From Gammaproteobacteria bacterium (GTDB lineage Bacteria; Pseudomonadota; Gammaproteobacteria; Arenicellales; Arenicellaceae), in the NCBI GenBank assembly GCA_030426005.1, contig JAUHZM010000070.1, forward strand, positions 1-12,091: a stretch of 12,091 nt of DNA, in the 5' to 3' direction. The notes beneath the pieces are model-generated. The model did no database searches and was not told the DNA's origin. It was given only the letters and a program-made list of their open reading frames with translations. Positions 6,954 through 12,091 of the stretch are shown piece after piece. The number at the start of each line of letters is the position of its first letter. Within the stretch, counting starts at the first letter, position 1. Position numbers and translations under genes: made by a program.

Positions 6954-6983
6954 ATTGTATTCGAGCAACACGATAGGTGACAA
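6954..6983 (-). promoter_or_regulatory. Predicted sigma70 promoter of dnaX-ybaB-recR
   Basis: On the minus strand, TTGTCA (6978-6983, five of six bases of the -35 consensus) is followed by an 18-bp spacer and TACAAT (6954-6959, five of six of the -10 consensus). The expected start is near 6947, giving a leader of about 67 nt before the dnaX ATG. It lies downstream of ffs, so dnaX would not depend on the ffs promoter. Confidence 0.55.
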
Positions 6984-7075
6984 GGCTGCAAATTTTCGCG
7001 TTGTGCCACACTCCGTTGCTCAACTCAGTCGCAACCTGCATTGTGCAGTTCAGTGAGGCATAATTATTATAAAGA

Positions 7076-7187
7076 CGGCGGCGGCTAACCTGATCACAGC
7101 ACCCGAATCGATCGCTACGGCTGCTCCCTTCCGGGCCTGACCGGGTTCACCATCTATCGCCACTGTGGAGACTAACCACCACCGCCA
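7076..7187 (-). ncRNA. ffs: 4.5S RNA, the bacterial signal recognition particle RNA
   Basis: The minus strand carries the conserved SRP RNA apex, with GGTCAGGCCCGGAAGGGAGC followed by AGCCGTAGC. The GGAA-type tetraloop and the asymmetric and symmetric internal loops that bind Ffh are therefore present. The ends pair as expected for a single long hairpin: GGCGGTGGTGG at the 5' end (from 7186) with GCCGCCGCC at the 3' end (to 7077). This gives a mature RNA of about 110 nt, similar to the 114-nt E. coli RNA. With Ffh and FtsY it delivers ribosomes making inner-membrane proteins to the translocon. A perfect TATAAT lies 5 nt upstream of the predicted first G. I see no clear intrinsic terminator after it. 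The exact ends are uncertain by a few bases. Confidence 0.95.
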
Positions 7188-7191
7188 GCGG

Positions 7192-7220
7192 ATTATAACG
7201 AACCATTTCGGTCTCGCCTA
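7192..7220 (-). promoter_or_regulatory. Promoter of ffs
   Basis: The minus strand has a consensus TATAAT (7192-7197), and the predicted RNA 5' G (7186) lies 5-6 nt further on. The bases between them (CCGCT) are GC-rich, as in discriminators of growth-rate-regulated stable RNA promoters. At 17-bp spacing the -35 region is TAGGCG, only three of six consensus bases. An A/T-rich tract at about 7241-7261 could act as an upstream element. Confidence 0.6.
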
Positions 7221-7257
7221 CCGGCGTGTCCAACTAATCGATAAAAAACCAAATTTT

Positions 7258-7286
7258 TTTTCATGACTCGGCATTTAGTCTAAAAT
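7258..7286 (+). promoter_or_regulatory. Predicted promoter of xseA
   Basis: TTTTCA (7258-7263, four of six of the -35 consensus), a 17-bp spacer and TAAAAT (7281-7286, five of six of the -10 consensus) point to a start near 7293. That places the upstream ATG at 7285 outside the transcript and supports the ATG at 7333 as the xseA start. The -35 overlaps an A/T-rich tract lying between this promoter and the divergent ffs promoter. Confidence 0.4.
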
Positions 7287-7332
7287 GCCCGCCAATGGCC
7301 GAATCCAAAAAACTCAGAGTTTTCCGCGCAGC

Positions 7333-8670
7333 ATGAACCAGAACCCCACCATTTTTAAGGTCAGCGAACTGGCTGATGAGATGCGCCGCCTTATGGAGGC
7401 GAGTTACCCGGAAATCTGGATCGAAGGTGAGTTGTCGTCACTGAGCACACCAGCGTCTGGGCATATCTACTTCAGTCTCAAAGACGACCGATCGCAGCTT
7501 CGGTGTGCCATGTTCAAAGGCCGAGCCAGCGTTAACCGCTACCGACCTAAAGTTGGTGATCTGGTGCGCGTACGAGCGAAGATTTCGGTATACACGGCAC
7601 GCGGTGACCTGCAATGTATTGTGCAATACATCGAGGAAGCTGGCGAAGGATTATTGCAGCGACGGTATGAAGAGCTAAAGCAAAAACTGAACGCTGAAGG
7701 CCTATTTAGCCAGGCACATAAGCAAGCGGTGCCAAAGTTTGCGCAATGCATCGGCTTGGTCACCTCGAGCTCCGGCGCCGCGGTGCGCGATATCCTCACG
7801 ACACTGCAACGTCGATGCCCAGGAATTCCCGTCATTATTTATCCAAGCTTAGTCCAGGGCGACACCGCAGCGGGTTCCATTGTGGATGCCATCAATGCGG
7901 CAATCGCTCACCAACGGTGTGACGTATTGATCGTCAGCCGCGGCGGCGGCTCGCTGGAGGATCTATGGAGCTTTAATGATGAGCAGGTGGCGCGCGCGAT
8001 TTACAATTGCCCTATTCCGGTGGTCAGCGGAGTTGGCCATGAGGTTGATGTCACTATCGCCGACCTAGTGGCGGATTTACGTGCACCAACGCCAACCGCC
8101 GCTGCCGAACTGTTAAGTCCAGACACCAGTCAACTATTGACTCAGCTCAACGCATTAGGCCAACGCTTACCGCTGAGTCTAAAACGGCAGTTCCAACGCC
8201 TGGCTCAGAACGTCGACATGACAGCTCGACAATTGGTTCATCCGCGCCAGCAGTTAAGCAATAAACTCGAGCGTCTAACTAAACTGGGCACATCATTAGT
8301 GAGCGGACAACTGCGTCAACAGAGAACCAGACAAGAGCGCCTCAACACCAATCGGAAACGCCTGACTCGCAATAACCCGATCAAACAGATCAGGCAACAC
8401 CAGGCACAGCAAAGTGACACCGCCAAACGACTGCAAAGCGCTGAACAAAGGCTGTTAAAACAAACTCAAGATCGATTACGCGCCATGGCCAGCCAGTTGC
8501 ATTTAGTCAGCCCATTAGCGACCCTCGACCGCGGTTTTGCGATTGCTCATACTGAAGACAATGCCGTACTCAAACACGGCGCGCAAACTGCCGTTGGCGC
8601 CGCCATTCGCGTGCGCGTCTCAGACGCAGAACTAGGTTGTACGGTCAACGAGATCACGCCCCATGATTAA
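7333..8670 (+). CDS. xseA: Exodeoxyribonuclease VII large subunit
   Basis: The 445-residue product is the catalytic large subunit of exonuclease VII, which with several XseB subunits degrades single-stranded DNA from both ends and takes part in mismatch and damage repair. The N-terminal OB-fold covers residues 1-100 (IFKVSELADEM, WIEGELSSLSTPASGHIYFS, CAMFKGR). The nuclease domain spans about 130-260, with GLVTSSSGAAVRDI, SRGGGSLEDLWSFNDE (202-217) and SGVGHEVDVTIADLVADLRA (232-251), all conserved. A long Gln/Arg-rich helical region (about 265-410) should form the coiled coil that binds XseB, and the C-terminal strand segment (TLDRGFAIAHTEDNAVL) is present. The ATG at 7333 aligns with the family start; an upstream in-frame ATG at 7285 adds 16 unlike residues. 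The small subunit gene xseB is not in the window. The stop overlaps the next gene by 8 bp (ATGATTAA). Confidence 0.97.
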   Translation: MNQNPTIFKVSELADEMRRLMEASYPEIWIEGELSSLSTPASGHIYFSLKDDRSQLRCAMFKGRASVNRYRPKVGDLVRVRAKISVYTARGDLQCIVQYIEEAGEGLLQRRYEELKQKLNAEGLFSQAHKQAVPKFAQCIGLVTSSSGAAVRDILTTLQRRCPGIPVIIYPSLVQGDTAAGSIVDAINAAIAHQRCDVLIVSRGGGSLEDLWSFNDEQVARAIYNCPIPVVSGVGHEVDVTIADLVADLRAPTPTAAAELLSPDTSQLLTQLNALGQRLPLSLKRQFQRLAQNVDMTARQLVHPRQQLSNKLERLTKLGTSLVSGQLRQQRTRQERLNTNRKRLTRNNPIKQIRQHQAQQSDTAKRLQSAEQRLLKQTQDRLRAMASQLHLVSPLATLDRGFAIAHTEDNAVLKHGAQTAVGAAIRVRVSDAELGCTVNEITPHD

Positions 8671-9478
8671 ACGATTTGCGATTGCGGCTTGCTCGCTAGC
8701 GTATCTGACGCTCAACGCGATGCCGGCGATGGCTCAATATAACTACCCCGGCGGTGTGGTTGAGCTTGAACTCGAAAAAAAGTCAGACCAATTGCCCGAA
8801 GTACGATACGGCCTATATGAAGCCGTGGTTCTCGAAAAAACCAAAGTCTGGCGTGTGCTGATCGGTATCGATTTGAACACCTTACCGGGCGAATATGTGG
8901 TGTACATCGACGATCACCAACAATCACTGGATAATTTCCGCAGCATCGACATTATCCATGAGCCAGCGGCAAGCACGTCCGCCGAGCCACTCCCCGCTGA
9001 CTATGCGCGGAATTTAGTGCGCGAACCATCAGCATGGAGTGAGATCGAGTTTAGCAATACGCAACAACCAAACCTACCGTTAAGACGTCCTGCGGACGGT
9101 GACTGGGTTATGCGTTTTGGTGAAAAGGTAGCTAATGAGAACAGTGGCAAAATTCTGACCATCAATTCGGCTGCGATGACAACGACCAAACTGACCAACG
9201 TGATTGCACCGCAAGACGCGATTGTGTCACGCGTGGTGACTGACTCAGAAACTGGGCGCTCACAGGTTTTTCTGGACCACGGACGCGGCTTATTCAGCGT
9301 GATTGATGGCGTATTTGATGTGACCGTCGAAGCGGGCAACGGCGTCATTGCAGGTGCCATGCTGGGGAATACCGGTTCGCCGAGTGATCGTGCAGAACCG
9401 GTAACGCTGTACTGGCAAACCAGAATGAATCGCACGCTGGTTAACCCGCAAATACTGACCCAGCTTTCGCCCGAATAA
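8663..9478 (+). CDS. Exported LytM/M23-like protein with lost metal ligands
   Basis: The 271-residue product begins with a clear signal peptide (MIKRFAIAACSLAYLTLNAM, then PAMA with likely cleavage after residue 24), so it should be periplasmic. Residues 28-100 form a beta-rich domain with IGIDLNTLPGEYVV, resembling the N-terminal domain of a proteobacterial M23 peptidase family. Residues about 143-265 align by eye with the M23 fold: DWVMRFGEKV, VFLDHGRGLFSVIDG, AGAMLGNTGSPSDRAEPVTL. The usual HxxxD position reads ENSGKILTINS, the middle YCHL reads VIDG, and the HLHW position reads TLYW, so all zinc ligands appear absent. It is therefore probably not a hydrolase. It may act as a regulator or scaffold, as the degenerate LytM proteins EnvC and NlpD do for amidases. 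Its start overlaps the xseA stop by 8 bp, indicating translational coupling. It converges on der with a 6-bp gap. Confidence 0.8.
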   Translation: MIKRFAIAACSLAYLTLNAMPAMAQYNYPGGVVELELEKKSDQLPEVRYGLYEAVVLEKTKVWRVLIGIDLNTLPGEYVVYIDDHQQSLDNFRSIDIIHEPAASTSAEPLPADYARNLVREPSAWSEIEFSNTQQPNLPLRRPADGDWVMRFGEKVANENSGKILTINSAAMTTTKLTNVIAPQDAIVSRVVTDSETGRSQVFLDHGRGLFSVIDGVFDVTVEAGNGVIAGAMLGNTGSPSDRAEPVTLYWQTRMNRTLVNPQILTQLSPE

Positions 9479-9484
9479 CGATAA

Positions 9485-10942
9485 TCAGGACTTCTTGCTG
9501 TTCTTACCGCGTCGACCACTACGATTTTTGACGTGGTCCTTACTTTTGCGTGACGGCTTAGCCGGTGGCTTATACGGGTTTTCTGAGGTCTTGAACGACA
9601 ACCGAACCTTGGTGCCGATTAGGTCGAACTCACGCTCGAAAGTATTAGACAGATAACGCTGATAAGTTTGCGGCAGTTTATCCAACTGATTCCCGTGAAT
9701 CACCACATGCGGCGGGTTCATACCACCCTGGTGGCCAAATTTTATTTTGATGCGGAAATTCCCCACCATCGGCGGGTTTCGTTTTTCCTCGGCGGCTTTC
9801 AGAATTCGATTGATTCGGCCCGTGCCCATCTTAGTCATGGCACTGTTATACAAACGGTCGACCAACGGCATAATGACACCAACGCCCTTGCCTAATTTTG
9901 CCGAGATAAACTCAATTGGGATATTACCCATATGGCCGAACTTGCGATCGATCTGTACGCGCACCTGATCACGATCATAGGCAGACATCCCGTCCCATTT
10001 GTTGACCAAAATCATCAATGAGCGACCACTCTCAAAGACTAGGTTAATCAGCCGATTGTCCTGATCTACGATCCCCTCGCGGGCATCCAGAACGATTGCA
10101 ACAACCTGCGCCAACTCAACGGCGCGCAGCGTTTTCATGACCGAGAATCGTTCAACGCGATCATCGATACGAGACTTTTTACGCATTCCCGCTGTATCGA
10201 TTAAAACGTATTCTTTGTCATCGAATTTGAAGGGCACGTGAATACTGTCGCGCGTAGTACCCGGCATATCGTAAACCACCACACGCTCTTCACCGACCAA
10301 GGTATTCAACAACGTTGACTTACCAACGTTCGGGCGACCGACGATAGCCAGCTTAGCAACGCCTTCGGGAATATCGTATGTGTCTTTTTCAGCCTGTCGA
10401 CGGCCTTCAGTTTCAGACAGCACACGGTTGAGTAATCGCACCACACCATCGCCATTTTTACCGGAGATGATACTGGGTTGATCGAGACCAAGTTGGTAGA
10501 AGTCCGACGCAACCAGTGCGCGATTTAAGCCTTCGGCTTTATTGACAGCGAGATAGACACTGATATCCGGTTTTTGTCGCAGCTGCTTGGCAATTTCGAT
10601 ATCTACCGGGGTCGCACCATCGCGGCCGTCTACGATAAAGATGACTGCATCGCTGTCCTGGAGCGCGAACTCGACTTGATCGCGCATAAGACTATGGATT
10701 TCTTCGTTGTCTGATTCGATACCACCTGTATCAACGATCCAGTACGGACTCTCGCCGACGCGTCCAACGCCGACCATGCGATCTCGCGTGACGCCGGGTC
10801 GATCATCGACGATCGCATCCCGGCTGCGGGTTAAGCGGTTATAAAGTGTTGATTTACCAACGTTTGGGCGACCGACAATAGAAATAATCGGTTTCGCTGC
10901 CTCAATCGTGGGGGGTTGTTCTGTGAAATGTTGCTCGTCCAC
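9485..10942 (-). CDS. der: Ribosome biogenesis GTPase Der (EngA)
   Basis: The 485-residue product has the two tandem GTPase domains plus KH-like domain unique to Der, an essential factor in 50S subunit maturation. Domain 1 shows G1 GRPNVGKS (24-31), G2 in RPGVTRDR, G3 DTGG (71-74) and G4 NKAE (134-137). Domain 2 shows GRPNVGKS (202-209), MPGTTRDS, DTAG (249-252) and NKWD (314-317). The KH domain covers about 375-465, with the KIKFGHQGGMNPPHVVIHGN segment. The last 30 residues are very basic and probably bind rRNA. G4 of domain 1 carries Glu instead of Asp, which I recall in some gammaproteobacterial Der proteins. The start is a GTG at 10942, the only usable start before an in-frame stop 12 codons upstream; AGG lies about 9 nt ahead. 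This gives a 17-residue N-terminal lead before the first strand. It follows bamB by 76 bp. Confidence 0.97.
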   Translation of the reverse strand: MDEQHFTEQPPTIEAAKPIISIVGRPNVGKSTLYNRLTRSRDAIVDDRPGVTRDRMVGVGRVGESPYWIVDTGGIESDNEEIHSLMRDQVEFALQDSDAVIFIVDGRDGATPVDIEIAKQLRQKPDISVYLAVNKAEGLNRALVASDFYQLGLDQPSIISGKNGDGVVRLLNRVLSETEGRRQAEKDTYDIPEGVAKLAIVGRPNVGKSTLLNTLVGEERVVVYDMPGTTRDSIHVPFKFDDKEYVLIDTAGMRKKSRIDDRVERFSVMKTLRAVELAQVVAIVLDAREGIVDQDNRLINLVFESGRSLMILVNKWDGMSAYDRDQVRVQIDRKFGHMGNIPIEFISAKLGKGVGVIMPLVDRLYNSAMTKMGTGRINRILKAAEEKRNPPMVGNFRIKIKFGHQGGMNPPHVVIHGNQLDKLPQTYQRYLSNTFEREFDLIGTKVRLSFKTSENPYKPPAKPSRKSKDHVKNRSGRRGKNSKKS

Positions 10943-10985
10943 GATTGGGTACCTGAGTGCTTGAGCGGGAAGAAACTAGCTTCGT

Positions 10986-11010
10986 ATCACGATCCTCTTC
11001 CGCGCGTGAT
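10986..11010. repeat. Small inverted repeat between bamB and der
   Basis: ATCACG (10986-10991) and CGTGAT (11005-11010) are perfect reverse complements around a 13-nt loop, in the 76-bp gap just after the bamB stop. No T-run follows on the minus strand, so bamB and der are probably still co-transcribed. It could be an mRNA processing hairpin or chance. Confidence 0.25.
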
Positions 11011-11018
11011 TAAAGTTC

Positions 11019-12091
11019 TTATTTGCGATTCAGGATGCTGAGCGACTGCAAGTTGCCGTCACTATCGAGCACAAAAAACGTATCTGAATCGACCACGGGC
11101 TCGCCGATGATTGTCTTAGCACCCAACGCGTGTTTGCCAAGCAGACGACCATCCTGTTTGCTTAAGATGTATAGACCGCCGTCGCCTTCGCTGACAACCA
11201 CATAGGGGCCAACCGAGACTGGCGCGGTAACAGGAAAAAGACGTAAAGCCGATTGCGACCAGACCTTGTTGCCGGTTGCGCGATCAATCTGATGCACCAC
11301 GCCGCTTTTGTCGACGATGTACAAATACGCTGCATCATAGGCCATTGAATGGTAAGACGAGACGTCTGCACTCCACTCAATGCGTTTTTCCTGAATATTG
11401 AGCGCGTGCGTTACCTCTTGGTAGGACGACACATAAATAAAATCGCCAACATGCAAAGGATTGGTATCGATGTCGGACAAACGCTCTATGTCATTGGTGC
11501 CGCGCGGGAATGAAATCGGGAAGTCCCAGAGCGCTCGCCCAGTTTCAGCTTGAAGTGCAGCTAATAAACCATCCGAGAAGCCGGCAAAAACCACACCCTG
11601 AGTCACCACTGGACGCGAGTCGCCGCGCAGTGTCAGTTTAGGCAACTGACGACTGATCGTCCATTTGCGTGAACCGTCGAAGGCAGACAAACCATAGACT
11701 TTGCCATCACCGGTACGTGCGACCACCAGATTGCCATCGATCACTGGACTGGACAGCACCTCGCTATCTAACTGTGATTTCCAGGCCAGTGCACCGTCAC
11801 TTTGATTCAAAGCGTAAATATAACCTTCACCAGTTCCGAACAGGACCAGACCACCGCCAACACTGACACCGGCGGTAATTGTTTCTTTCTTATCCGAATA
11901 AGACCAGGCGACTTTACCCGACTCAATATCGATTTTCTCAACTCGGCCATTAGTGGCGGCGGCATAAACATAGGCACCGAGCGAGGCCGGTGATAACACC
12001 GCATCACCTGGCTTGATTCGCTTGCCGACGGCGCGCGACCAGTTGCGCTTTAGTGACGTCGAGGTTTCAACCTTTGGCTTTTTGGGCTTTT
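11019..12091 (-). CDS. bamB: Outer membrane assembly lipoprotein BamB, N-terminus cut by window edge
   Basis: The minus-strand frame is open from the right edge (first full codon at 12089) to a TAA at 11019, giving 356 residues. BamB is a periplasmic lipoprotein of the BAM complex that helps BamA insert beta-barrel proteins in the outer membrane. The sequence shows repeated beta-propeller blades with PQQ-like W motifs: SGKVAWSYSD, DGALAWKSQL, DGSRKWTISR, TGRALWDFPI, EKRIEWSADV and TGNKVWSQSA. Conserved BamB stretches include GDSRPVVTQGVVFAGFSDG and GTNDIERLSDIDTNPL. A GTG at 11999 is in frame, but the upstream codons encode BamB-like LKRNWSRAVGKRIKPGDAVL, so it is not the start. About 30-40 residues, including the signal peptide and lipobox cysteine, should lie beyond the window. 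It precedes der, the same order as in E. coli. Confidence 0.95.
   Translation of the reverse strand, partial: KPKKPKVETSTSLKRNWSRAVGKRIKPGDAVLSPASLGAYVYAAATNGRVEKIDIESGKVAWSYSDKKETITAGVSVGGGLVLFGTGEGYIYALNQSDGALAWKSQLDSEVLSSPVIDGNLVVARTGDGKVYGLSAFDGSRKWTISRQLPKLTLRGDSRPVVTQGVVFAGFSDGLLAALQAETGRALWDFPISFPRGTNDIERLSDIDTNPLHVGDFIYVSSYQEVTHALNIQEKRIEWSADVSSYHSMAYDAAYLYIVDKSGVVHQIDRATGNKVWSQSALRLFPVTAPVSVGPYVVVSEGDGGLYILSKQDGRLLGKHALGAKTIIGEPVVDSDTFFVLDSDGNLQSLSILNRK

Noticed and set aside
6784..7041. 85-residue minus-strand frame overlapping the dnaX start and leader
   Set aside because: It lies in another frame over the conserved DnaX N-terminus, has no recognisable motif, and the region is explained as dnaX promoter and leader.
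7020..7075. Intrinsic terminator for ffs
   Set aside because: The minus strand after the RNA reads CTTTATAATAATTATG, and the only nearby stem (CTGCA-CAA-TGCAG) lacks a T-run. The mature RNA stem itself may help termination, but this is not shown.
7285..7332. xseA start at the ATG at 7285
   Set aside because: It overlaps the likely -10 box (TAAAAT, 7281-7286) and adds 16 residues unlike the family; the ATG at 7333 fits.
11997..11999. GTG at 11999 as the bamB start
   Set aside because: The frame is open to the window edge and the upstream codons encode BamB-like sequence, so the gene is simply cut by the window.

Overview
The window looks like a conserved chromosomal housekeeping segment of a gammaproteobacterium with moderate GC content. 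The evidence is a dnaX-ybaB-recR cluster, a short (about 110 nt) bacterial 4.5S SRP RNA, bamB followed by der, xseA next to der, and a full-length Tex. I cannot name the genus from sequence alone. No transposase, integrase, tRNA, phage gene or CRISPR array is visible, and base composition gives no obvious sign of recent transfer.

Layout. At the left edge, reading leftwards, is a two-gene ABC export-type module: an ATPase (552-1427) followed by a permease (541 to beyond base 1). The permease resembles the membrane part of the ABC-permease/M1-aminopeptidase fusion family. A hairpin-rich gap (1428-1618) separates it from tex. Further right, still on the minus strand, are recR, ybaB/EbfC and dnaX, in transcription order dnaX > ybaB > recR > tex. 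The dnaX start is preceded by a leader with a good sigma70-like promoter, and upstream of that lies the 4.5S RNA gene ffs, also on the minus strand. ffs has a perfect TATAAT box. Divergent from ffs, on the plus strand, are xseA (exonuclease VII large subunit) and an overlapping gene for an exported protein with a LytM/M23-like domain that has lost its metal-binding residues. These converge, with a 6-bp gap, on der (minus strand), preceded by bamB, which runs off the right edge.

How it fits together. DnaX (tau clamp loader), YbaB, RecR and XseA serve replication and recombination or repair. 4.5S RNA, BamB and the exported LytM-like protein serve protein targeting and the envelope. Der serves 50S ribosome assembly and Tex is an RNA-binding S1-domain factor. 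The dnaX-ybaB-recR and bamB-der/xseA groups, which lie apart in E. coli, are joined here through ffs.

The most unusual items are the degenerate LytM protein translationally coupled to xseA, a 20-unit 12-bp tandem repeat in the dnaX linker (eight units identical at the DNA level), a 10-nt copy of the 16S rRNA 3' tail just ahead of the dnaX start, and a tandem set of three perfect inverted repeats downstream of tex. I found no convincing new multi-gene system; most of the window is ordinary core genome.
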